A program made the position numbers and the translations under genes. Source: Emiliania huxleyi CCMP1516 (lineage: Eukaryota > Haptophyta > Isochrysidales > Noelaerhabdaceae). From it: a DNA stretch of 64,000 nucleotides. Positions 1 to 9,360 of this stretch are shown in pieces. The notes under the pieces are model-generated. The model was not told the origin of the DNA. It did not search any database and worked only from the letters and a program-made list of their open reading frames with translations. The stretch is from assembly GCF_000372725.1 (NCBI RefSeq), contig NW_005202428.1, positions 2,350,873 to 2,414,872 of the forward strand, written 5' to 3'. Within the stretch, counting starts at the first letter, position 1, and every line of letters starts with the position of its first letter.

Positions 1-1934
1 GTGACTGCGGTGCCTTGCGAGGCCGGAGAACCAGCCGGAGAGCCAGCGATGCAGGAGAGGTCCATGCACCAACGCGGCCCCGCGCCGTCGGGCAGGTAGG
101 AGCCGAGGTGCGTGCCTGCTCACACACACAGCGTGAAGAAGCGCCATCAGCAGTCGGGCGGGCGAAGGCCGAGGGCGCGTGCCGCGGCGCCAGGCTTGCT
201 GAGGTCTAGCCGAGGTCCAGCCGAGGTCTAGCCGAGAGGTCCAGCCGAGGTCTAGCCGAAGTCCAGCCCATATCTAGCTTCAGCGCGCGCCGCAGCGCGA
301 GGAGACGAGACCAGACTTGACGTCGGTCACCACGTTGGCCGCAACCACCTGCTTGCGCGCACACGCCAGTGGAGAGACGGCGGGCCGGACGCCCCCGCGC
401 TGCGCCATGCCCGCTGCAGTGGCTCTCGCGGCGCGTCCTTTTCCTCGGCCACATCTCGGCTACATCTCGGCTTCACCTCGGCGGTGCGGAAGGAGGGCCA
501 GCCGTGCTCGTCCGTGTCGGCCTTGAAGGCGGCGAGGGAGCGGTTGAGCGGCGCGCGGAACAGCGGCAGCCCGCAGACGGAGTCGTAGAAGGTGGTGACG
601 CCGGCGTCGAGCCTGGAGTAGAGGGCGATGTCCGGGGCTTGGTAGAGGAAGCGCGGCTCGGCGTAGGCGACCTAAGGTCGCAGCTGTCTGCCATCACGGC
701 AGCGTCTCTCTTCTCCATCGGGGCGGCGGCGTGCACGCGACCGTGCGGTTGTCGCAGCAGACCGCCTCGGCGAGGCTCTCGGTTGCGGGGAGCGGCACGG
801 GCACGGTGGGCTGCTCGCGGCCAGAGATGCCGAAACGAAGCTGCTTCTGCACCGCGCCGGAGCAGGTTCCGAATGGCGCGGGCGGCCGGGTGGCTGTGCG
901 AGACGCAGTCGTGGCGGCGGCCGGTGCGGCGGCGGCGGCAAGGGCGGCGGGGGAGGAGACGGTGAGGAGTGGGGTGGAGTTGGGATGGGGGGCGGCCGGG
1001 ACGGCGGAGACGGACTTGAGCTCGAGATGGACCTTCCCGACGGCGCCCTCGGCCCACAGCTCGACCCTCTGCAGGGAGGAGAGCCTATGCGGTGTGCCAG
1101 GAGGGGTCGTGCAGTGCACGGGGTCGTGCAGTGTGTGCGCCTCGAGTGCGAGGGCCACGAATACTGTGGACAACTCCTGCATCCTGCCCGCATCTAGGGA
1201 GGGCGAGCTTCTTGGCCGTCAGGCAGGCGGAGGCGTCCTCGGAGCACTCCTTGGTGTGCTCGCCCGTGGCGGGAGACCAGAGGTCGGAGAAGGACGCGAA
1301 CGGGACAGAGACGGCGTGCCAGCCGTCGCCAGCCGGCACGGAGAACTTGGCCTTGTAGCAGCCGCGCGAGAGCGGGATCGAGCCTCCGCCCGCACAGGAG
1401 TATGGCGGGGCCACCGCGCCGGCGGCGAGGCTGACGCGGAAGCCCGCGTACTGCGGCGTGGTCGAGCGGACTTCCAGCTCGAGCGCTCCGGCGGAGGCGG
1501 AGGCGGCGTCGGGGAAGGCGCCGTCCGCCGCCGCCTTGATGAAGCCCGGCGCCTGGAGCGATGGCACGTCCACCACCTCGCCATCCATCACGCCAAAGGT
1601 TGGCATCACGCTCCTGACAGTGCACAGGAACCAACGTCTCCAGCACTCAAGTGCTCAGCGTGTCAGGCCTAGTGCCGGCGTGGGCACATATGTGTGTTCG
1701 CGACTGTGTGTTCGACTGTGGGTTCGCGACTGGTCGGGACACACAGCGAGGGGAGGGCAGTGGAACGCGCCAAGTCCCCGAGCTGCGGCCGCCCATTACG
1801 GGATCATTCAGTTCAACAAATTCGTGCGTGGTGGCCTTTTCGCCGTCAAAGGTAACCAGCGGAATGGAGGCGAGCACGGTGGGAGTGGTGGCCGTCGAGA
1901 GAACCTGCTTGACAGTGGCGGCGAAGGCGAGCAT
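1..1934 (-). CDS. CIA30-domain protein fused to an MsrB-like domain (partial)
   Basis: Seven exons read on the minus strand: 1771-1934, 1205-1613, 1003-1068, 742-846, 477-671, 291-348 and 115 to the window edge. The first three give a CIA30 (complex I intermediate-associated 30, NDUFAF1-like) domain, with the motifs 'NDPVMGGRSSGTW', 'VPSLQAPGF' and 'RVELWAEGAVGKVHLELKS'. The later exons give an MsrB-like fold: 'TTFYDSVCGLPLF', 'HGWPSFRTAEV', 'CGTHLGSYLPDG' and 'PRWCMDLSC', where the RWC cysteine is at the catalytic position. Each zinc CxxC pair of classical MsrB keeps only one cysteine, so zinc binding is doubtful. Exon phases match throughout, which argues for one gene. CIA30 proteins act as assembly factors for organelle complexes, and MsrB reduces methionine-R-sulfoxide. 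I infer an organellar redox or assembly role. The hydrophobic N-terminus may be a targeting leader. Donors at 1770, 1204 and 290 are GC. The C-terminus lies outside the window. Confidence 0.75.
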
Positions 1935-2153
1935 TGCTGTTAGAGACAAAGGCTCGACACGGCCGACTTCGATAACCGGCTAGCTCGCCTTCGACGGTGC
2001 ATCCGGCGTGGGGGGCGCGGCTGTTTTCTTTAGTTGCCATTTCTTTTTTGTGTTTCCGTGAAAAAAGAATAAGGGCGGGCGTTCGCGCGTTGCGAGCTGC
2101 TTTCGTTGCTGCTACACACCACAATTTCCTCCACGCTGGCGCTTATCTGTGCC
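1935..2153. promoter_or_regulatory. Shared intergenic region of a divergent gene pair
   Basis: About 219 bp separate the ATG of the minus-strand CIA30-MsrB gene from the ATG of the plus-strand RNase HII gene. The stretch has an AT-richer core around 2030-2070 (runs of T and A), unlike the flanking GC-rich exons. No firm TATA box was identified. A bidirectional promoter is an inference from spacing only. Confidence 0.3.
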
Positions 2154-3549
2154 ATGGGCGCCAGCGCCGTGCCGGGCGTCCGCCGCTCCGCGCGCTTGAT
2201 GCAGGAGCTTCCTGTCGCAAAGCGAGAGAGGCCAGTAACAGGAGAGAGGCCAGTCGCAAAGCGAGAGAAGCGCAGGGAGGTGCCGGACACTAAGCGCGAG
2301 AAGGCCAAGGCGTTCGCCACCGCTGCCCACGCCTCGACCGCTCGCGAGGCGTCCGCCCGGGCGGACGGCGTGGAACTCATCGTCGGGTACGCGACTACTC
2401 CTGTCCCTCAGACACTGCGCATCGCCTCTATCGCCACTCTCCCTGCTGCCCTCGCGCCGGATCGCGCCACACCCCGTCCACAACCCGCAGGTGCGACGAG
2501 GCGGGGCGGGGCCCTCTTGCCGGGCCAGTCGTCGCCGCGGCCTGCGCCTTTTCGCCGGGAGCCGAACCGATTCCGGGCGTCGGCGACTCAAAGAGCATCG
2601 CCGACGAGGTTCCGGGCGCCCAGTAGTGGCAGTTAGTCGACTCGGCCGCGGCGCCGGTAGCCGAGAGCTGCGGTGGCAGCTGAGCTGCAGTGGCCGCGGC
2701 GGCGCCTCACCCACCCTCACCCCGGCCTTCCTCTCCTTGACACGCGAGTCCTCGCCCGCAGGCGGAGCGCGAGGCGCTGTACGAGCAGATCGTCGCGGCG
2801 CCAGGCGTGGTGTGGTCCGCGCGCGTCGTGAGCGCGGCCCGCGTCGACGAGGTCAACATCCTCATGGCATCGCTCGAGGCCATGAGGCTGAGCATCGTGG
2901 ACGTGCTCGGCGCGAGCCAGCGCCGGCCGGCGACGGCCCTGGCGTTGATCGACGGCCCGTTCTCGCCCTGGAAGGAGGGCGAAAAGTACGTCGACTTCCA
3001 GCAGCCACAGCCGCCGTCCGATGTAGCGCTTCAAGTGGAGCCGATCAAGGGCGGCGACGCCAAGGTGTACTGCATTGCAGCGGCGTCGATCCTCGCAAAG
3101 GTGACTCGCGACCGACTCATGCGAAGGTGTGCCGCCGCCACTGTGGGCTGGCGGGCCGCATGCTCGACCTCCCTTCCTCCTCCCCGCCGCTTGTTTCTCT
3201 CGGCCACCCCCGCGGTCCGAGGGCCCTTTCTCCGGCGCAGGTACGCAGAGCTGTGGCCCGAGTACGGCCTCGCGGAGCACAAGGGCTACCCCACCGCCAG
3301 GCGCTCCGGACCCGCCTCGAGAGCCGCGCGAGCTCCGAGGCCCTCCCGGGGCGCGATGTCCCCCATGACGCCGACTCCCCTCCACCGGGCAGGCACGTGG
3401 CGGCGATCGCCAAGCACGGCGCCACCGCCATCCACCGGCGCACCTTCGCGCCGCTCAAGGCGCAGGAGTTGCCACCGCCGTCCGCCGACGAGCTTCGGCA
3501 GATCGAGGCCATCGAGGCTGCGGCGCAGGCGAAGGAAGGCACTCCGTAG
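2154..3549 (+). CDS. rnhB: Ribonuclease HII, bacterial type
   Basis: Five exons: 2154-2386, 2491-2608, 2762-3126, 3241-3300 and 3393-3549. The spliced product carries the RNase HII signatures in order: 'IVGCDEAGRGPLAGPVVAAA' (catalytic Asp and Glu), 'GVGDSKS', 'ALALIDG', 'KGGDAKVYCIAAASILAKVT' with RDRLM following, then 'WPEYGLAEHKGYPTARH' and 'HGATAIHRRTFAPLK'. The enzyme cleaves RNA in RNA-DNA hybrids and excises misincorporated ribonucleotides. An 80-residue basic N-terminal extension (repeats of VAKRE/VTGE) precedes the domain and may be an organelle-targeting or DNA-binding tail. The start is the first ATG in good context (gccATGG). The donor at 3301 is GC: exon 4 ends CCAG and the intron starts gcgctc. 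The phases restore the TARH motif exactly. The eubacterial-type motif suggests plastid or mitochondrial service rather than nuclear RNase H2. Confidence 0.9.
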
Positions 3550-4219
3550 TCCGTACGTCGCCGGTCACCCGCTGGTCACCACGTCCCGTGGGGGTGCCAG
3601 AGCCGAGTGTGATGCGACTCGCAGGCAGCTCTGATGGACACTTTTGGCGAGAGCCGAGAGCCCAATACATCGTCACCGAGTACATGAGTACGTATACTAT
3701 CTTACTCGAACTCCACGATTTTCTTTCTTTATCCGAATATTTCCTGTTTTGAGCATGTCATGTGCAAAAAAAAAATTGCGTTTTACCTGCGAAAGACACT
3801 ACTCTCCCCCCCCCGTCACTTGTCCCCCTTGGCGTGGCGCGCCTCTCCCCCAGCTCTCGGTATCGCGTACTTGTCCCCAGACAAGGTTATGGGAGTGGCC
3901 ATAACAGGTGTTATGGCTGTTATGGCTGGCTGCTCATAACACCCCATAACACCTCATAACACCTCATAACACCTCCATCGCTGTTATGGCTGTTATGCCC
4001 ACCCTACCATAACACCTCATAACACCTCATAACACCTCATAACACCTCATAACACTCATAACACATCCCACTGGTTGTTATGACAGCCAGCATAACAACC
4101 TCATAACAGCTGTTATGTGTCACGGATTTTTCTTTTGGACGCCGCGATAAACCCGGCGTAGGGTAAATTCTTCTTTTTGGAGCGCCCGCCCCGCGCCGCG
4201 TAGCTACTACCAGCCAACC
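3550..4219. repeat. CATAACACCT decamer repeat field
   Basis: From about 3890 to 4110 the sequence is built from imperfect copies of CATAACACCT, interrupted by its reverse complement in the form GCTGTTATGG. The field therefore contains inverted as well as tandem copies. It is markedly AT-richer than its surroundings. The stretch between the RNase HII stop and the repeat (3550-3890) holds T-rich and C-rich runs but no gene that I can support. Confidence 0.8.
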
Positions 4220-4965
4220 ATGGCCTACCGGATGAGGATGTTCATGAGCCAGAAGCCCTCGTCGGTTGACCTGCGCGTCTCCGACTTCAAGAGGGTTCCC
4301 GGCTTCAACTATGTGCTGTCTGTGTCGGCGGAGGACGAGCACACGTACGACTCGCTGTGCTCTGATATCCGAGAGGCGTGGTCCATCAACGCGTCAAACG
4401 GCCTGCAAATCTACGCGTTTCCCGAGGGAACGAAGGACGAGTCGGCGACGTTTGTCAACACGCCGAAGGTGTTTCAGAGCGTCATGTCCGTTTGGTGGTC
4501 CCGGCCATCCGACCTCGGCTCGGACATGTGGCTGGCCGTCGTCGAGATTCCGAGCAAGCAGCAGAACGCGCCCCTGTTCGGCACGTTGGAAGTGGCGGCT
4601 CCGCTGAGCGTGGCGCACTCAGCGGGTGAGCTCGCTCGTAAGCTCGCGCCCAAGGCGCCAGCGATGGGCGACGGCACAGGCTCAAAGGAGAAGCGCGACC
4701 GCGAGGCACCGGCCGAGAAGAAGAAGAAGAAGAAGAAGAAGGCCAAGGCGGCGACGGACGCGGCGCCCGGAGACGAGGACATGGAGGAGGACGAGGAGGA
4801 GCAAGGCAAGCTGCGCATGCAGCAGGTCGCCGCCGCGCAGACCATGCTCGACAAGCTGCATGCCAACACCAAAAAGATGCCGTACGTCCTCGCGTCGCAG
4901 GGCGAGGGCGACACTCGCCCGGACAACCGGCTCGTCCTCATCCACCGTGCAGCAACGCGTTGGCG
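4220..4965 (+). CDS. Unknown Lys-rich protein, 3' end uncertain
   Basis: An ATG in good context (ccaaccATGG) opens a frame with protein-like composition. It has a globular N-terminal part of about 150 residues (starts MAYRMRMFMSQK; later 'QSVMSVWWSRPSDLGSDMW'). A run of eight lysines follows near residue 170, then an acidic patch (GDEDMEEDEEEQ) and a helical stretch ending 'LDKLHANTKKMPYVLASQ'. The Lys-rich/acidic tail suggests a nuclear or nucleic-acid-binding role, but I do not recognise the family. The frame stays open to 5113, but the last 45 codons lose protein-like character near 4965, where an antisense frame begins. The true gene may have an intron or be interrupted there by inserted DNA. 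It could also be an ORF of a mobile element next to the copia remnant. Confidence 0.45.
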
Positions 4966-5297
4966 CCGCGGCCAAATCTTGAGACCAGAGTCTTTCCGAA
5001 TTCGAGGAGCGTGTCGTACCGCGACGGGTCAGCTCTCGTTAGCTCTGATTCGAGCCCGAGCGCCTCTGCACAAAAGCGATCGACCGATTGATAGAGAACA
5101 TGTCGCCGGTTGAGCGCGCCGGTCGAGAGGAGATGCTGAAACATCGCCGGGACCAGGTCCAGCTCGAATGGCAACCTCACACCGTCGAGCCCGGCCTGCT
5201 CAGCAGCCTGCTCTAACTCTGCCAGCTCACGTTCGATACGGGTCGGCCCGATCCGGAAAGGAGTGCAGGGCATCAGCAACGCGGAAAGCAGCAACAT
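4938..5297 (-). CDS. Antisense ORF fragment, unknown
   Basis: A minus-strand frame with a plausible helical composition (for example 'RIERELAELEQAAEQAGLDG' and 'LYQSVDRFCAEALGLESEL') sits between the unknown Lys-rich ORF and the copia remnant. It has no recognisable domain. It could be a fragment of a repeat-element gene inserted in the opposite orientation. It is kept only because its codon pattern is better than that of the overlapping plus-strand frame. Confidence 0.25.
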   Translation of the reverse strand: MLLLSALLMPCTPFRIGPTRIERELAELEQAAEQAGLDGVRLPFELDLVPAMFQHLLSTGALNRRHVLYQSVDRFCAEALGLESELTRADPSRYDTLLEFGKTLVSRFGRGANALLHGG

Positions 5298-5435
5298 CCA
5301 TCGATCGATCGATGAGTCATCCGGATGAGGAAGAGTTTTACAACTTACTCGCTCGCACGACTGGCACGGAGCTTTCGTGCAAGCCCCACCCGGGCGGCGG
5401 GTGGACCAAGGGGCGTTCCGCCCTGCTTGCTCTAG

Positions 5436-7946
5436 GTGAAACGTCTGAAGGGAGTGGCCTCACCCTTCTTTTTGCTCAGCCGCCAACAGCCTTCCGTCGA
5501 GGGCCTCTACGCCTTTGGCTGCCTGTGCGCCGCCACGATTCCCAAGCCCCGCCGCGACGGTGACCGCCACTTTGCCGACCGCGGGGATTTCGGCCTCTAC
5601 CTCGGACCCTCTGAGATCAGTCCCGGGCATGTCGTCTACCTCTTTTCGACCAAGGTGATCCAGGTCGTCGCCAAGCTGCGCGTCTGGGAGGACCAGTTTC
5701 CTGGCCTCAAAGGGCATCGCTACGCGTGGTTCCCCAGTGATGAGGCGCTTCCCCCTGACAGCGGCGTTCCAGAGTCAGTTTCCGCCCCGCCGCCCGACCG
5801 GCCTGACGCTCCCGAACCTGCTGCTGGTCCGGCGCAGCAGCAGCCGCAACCACAAGGCAGAGCTGAGCGCTCCGTTCGCGAAACCACCGCTAACGCTCGC
5901 GGCGATGACGCGCCTGCTCCCGCTCCTGCGCCGCCCTCGACGCCTCCCGCGCCTTCTCCCGCCACTCCTGCCGCGACTCGCTCAGGAGGGGCCACCGTCG
6001 AGGTCCCCGTCGAAGTCACGCGCCTCCCACCTCGCGCTACCGAACCCGTCAGGATGCGTAGCCTCACTCCACCTCGCCGCTCAGCTCGCATTCGTGCTCA
6101 GCACCTTGGTCAGCTCGCCTGCGCCTTCCTCGTTGCCTTCATCGCCCCAGTTCCGCGCCTCTCAGCCAACATGGCCGCCGCTCTTGTCGCCAACGCCGTT
6201 CACGGCGAGTGCCGTGCCGACGACTTCCTCGCAGTCGACAACTCGCTTGGCGCCGTCGACGCCGCCTTCTTCGGCTACGACTCGTCCAACGACACTGCCC
6301 TCGTCACCGCCGCTCGCAGCGCTGGCGGCGCCTACTCTGTCACGCTGACGTCCGATCAAGGCGCCCTCCGAGTTCCGAAGAGCTACCGGCAAGCGATGTC
6401 GAGCCCACAGGCCGAGCAGTGGCGCGAGGCGATTGCCAAGGAGCTCGCCGGCCTCGTCGCTCTCAAGACGTGGGACCTCGTTCCTCTTGCCTCCGTGCCT
6501 ACCAGCGCCAACGTGATGCATTGCCACTTCGTTTTTGCCATCAAGCGGAAGGCCGACGGGTCCATCGACAAGTTCAAGGCACGCCTCGTCGCCGACGGAA
6601 ACACGCAGAAGCATGGTGTTGACTTTGACCGCGTCTTCGCCACTGTTGTCAAGGCTCTCACCATCCGGCTCGTTCTCGCCATTGCTGCCGCGCGTGACTA
6701 CAACCTCAGCTCCCTCGACATTCGCCAGGCGTACCTTCAGGCCGCCCTCGATGAGGATCTCTACATGCGCGCCCCGCCCGGCGTCAACAACCGCGGCGGA
6801 GAGCTCGTATGCAAGCTACGCCGCAGCCTCTACGGGCTCAAGCAGGCTGGTCGTGAATGGGCTCAGCTCCTCTCTTCCTTCCTCGTGTCGTGGGGCTTTG
6901 TGCGCTCGACCATCGATGTCTGCCTCTACACCTACGAGAAGGACGGCACCGTCCTGTGGGCTCTCGTCTATGTCGACGACATTCTCCTCGCCGACAACTG
7001 CCCCAACTTACGTGCGCGCTTTGTTGCCGACATCTCGCGACGCTTCCCTACCGAGGACAAGGGCGAGCTCGAGTGGATCCTCAACACCGCGATCACTCGC
7101 GACCGCGCTGCTCGTTCTCTGACCTTGTCTCAGGGCCTCTACACCGCCGACCTCGTCGCGAAGTTTGAGTCGTACTTCGATCGCTCGCGCTCGCGCCACT
7201 TCGACTCGCCGATTGAGGAAGGCCTCGAGCTCTCTCCCGCCGATCAGCCCGTTCTCGGCTCCGTCGAGTACGACGAGATGTCCAAGTTTCGCGATGCGTA
7301 CATGGCCATCGTCGGCGGGCTCCTTTGGCTTGCGAATATGACGCGCGTCGACATCGCCTACTCCGCCTCGCAGCTCGCTCGGTTCATGACCAACCCCGGC
7401 CCGTCGCACTTTAAGGCTGCGATTCGTGTCCTCGTCTACTTGCGCGACACCGCTGACCGCGCTCTTGTCATGCGCCCTGATCCCGTCCGTGGCCTCGAGA
7501 GCTTTGTCGACTCTAGCTGGGCGACCAAGTTTTCGTGCTCCGGCGGGATGTTCTTCTACTACGGGTGCCTGTTTCATTGGTTCTCCAAGATGCAGCGCTC
7601 CGTCACGCTTTCGAGCGCCGAGGCCGAGTTCTTCGGCGCCATGCTCGCCGCCAAGGAAGTTATCTTCATCCGCGAGCTACTGATCGACCTCGGTTTCATC
7701 ATCGACACCCCCAGCGTCATCAAGTGCGACTCCAAGTCCGCCGTCGGCATGGCCTTCGACCCCGTCGCATTCAAGAAGACCAAGCACATCCTGCGCGCCG
7801 CCGAGTTCCTCCGTGACCTTGTCGCACGCGAGGTCGTCTCTGTCGAGCACCTCCCCGGCGCTGTGATGCTCGCCGACATCCTCACCAAGGCTGCCTCTCG
7901 CGCCGTCTTTGTCGAGCTGATCAAGCAGCTCGACACCTTTGCATGA
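5436..7946 (+). mobile_element. Ty1/copia retrotransposon pol, 5'-truncated
   Basis: One uninterrupted frame of about 836 codons. The first ~110 residues match the region just after the copia integrase core ('LYAFGCLCAATIPKPRRDGD', '..FGLYLGPSE..'). A Pro/Ala-rich spacer follows, then the reverse transcriptase ('VPTSANVMHCHFVFAIKRK', 'NLSSLDIRQAYLQA', 'RRSLYGLKQAGREW', catalytic 'LVYVDDILLADN'). Last is the RNase H region ('LSSAEAEFFGAMLAAKEV', 'KKTKHILRAAEFLRDLVARE', 'AVMLADILTKA'). Gag, protease and the integrase catalytic core are missing upstream, and I found no LTR pair in the flanks, so the copy is 5'-truncated and non-autonomous. The RT/RNase H part has no internal stop, which suggests a fairly young insertion. 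Confidence 0.9.
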
Positions 7947-9360
7947 TCACGTCAGTTGCGCTCTAGAGGCTGTAGTTAGTCCCCCTTTTCACTGTGTTGT
8001 GTCCCTCGCACCCCCGTGCTCTGGCCAGGAGGGGCTGTTCCCGGGGGCATAACTCCCCCACAGCGCAGACGTTCACACTTCCACACCCACAGTGCCCGTC
8101 CAAGACTGCCCGTCCAAGACTTGTCTTGTTGGTCCTGGACCTGTCTGTTGTAACTGCTTGATTTTATGTCGTTTCGCTCCATCACGCTCTCGTTCCCCTC
8201 GATGCTGGCGTTCGCCGCGCTCCATTGCCTCGCGCGCGCGTCCTCTCTGCCGATGGCATCGTTCATACTTCGACTCACATCTTCACTGCTGCGGTGAGTG
8301 CCCGGGGAGGCGCGGCGGCGGGGTGAATGAAAAGGTCTCAGAATGCACAGAGAAAGAAAACTGGTAACTGCAGGCAGAGGCGCGCGCTGCAGTTTCTCTG
8401 ATCGGGCTGCTGGCGGTGTGAGCGCGAGACGGCGTGGTGAGGCGTGAGGCAGGCTATTGTTGTGGGGTGCGGGCTGCGTCGTTAGGCGTATGCGTGCACA
8501 TGGTGCTGTATGCTGTGTACTTTGCTGTGTGTGCAGGCAGGCTGGCAGTGTGTGCTCTGTGCTGTGTGCAGGCAGACTGGACAGCGGACTGAACGGATGG
8601 CGGAGCGTGCGCGCAGCGTGCCACGCGCGCGCCTCGTGCAGTGCAGACCAGGCGCGTGGCGGCAGGGGCGCCGCGCGGAGCACGCGGGCTGAATGTTCAG
8701 AACAAGCAGGGCTGCTGTGCAGACTGTCTGCAAACTGCACAGCACCCCTGCTCGGGTAACGTAGCGCGAGCTCGGTGGCCTGCGCGCGCGGCGTGCCGCC
8801 GCGCGCGCCTCGCGGTGAAGCGTCTTGCCGGTCGCGTCGCGCTCCGGTGCGGTATGGTGCCTGAAGAAGGTGCAGGCGCTTGTGCAATGGGCGCAGACTG
8901 CAGTGAGAGGTGCACTGCGGCGCGCGCGTCGCGGCGTGAGTGGTCGTGCGCCTGGGTCTGGTGGTGCGAGAGGCGCGTGGCTGGTGCGGGCGGCGCGGGC
9001 CGGCCATGGGGTGCCAGCACAGAGCAGACGCACATGGCACAGCTCTGAAATGGCGCTGCGCGTGTTTGCGTGCGCGCGGGGACGTACGCGCAGTTTTCAC
9101 GCGGTGTGCGTGGAGAAGGGCATGAGAGGCGCCGGCCGCGCGTGGCTCGGCGTGTGGGAGTGTTGGGGTGCCCGTAGGCGCGTGGGAAGGTGCCCGAAGG
9201 GCGATCATTTTCGGGGTGCTGAAGGAACTGTTGTTCACAGCTTCGCATGTCATGTGCAAACACTTCTCGGTGACAGTCAGTCCACGGTCTGTTCCCATCG
9301 GACTTCGGTCTTCGCAGGCGCGGCGGGCGCGGCGGGGGCGCACATACACTCTCTCACGTC
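7947..9360. other. No gene recognised; GC-rich low-complexity DNA
   Basis: Between the copia stop and the membrane-protein gene I see no supported gene. Long open frames on the minus strand here have repetitive Arg/Ala/Ser/Pro/His translations typical of GC-rich non-coding DNA. Local repeats of GTGCAGGCAG-like units occur around 8510-8580, and GCGCGC-rich runs around 8600-9000. Confidence 0.5.

Noticed and set aside
3890..4110. Possible CRISPR-like array
   Set aside because: The units are contiguous 10-mers without unique spacers, and the genome is eukaryotic.
7947..8100. A 3' LTR of the copia element
   Set aside because: No matching sequence was found upstream of 5436 to pair with it, and no TG...CA-bounded repeat could be defined.
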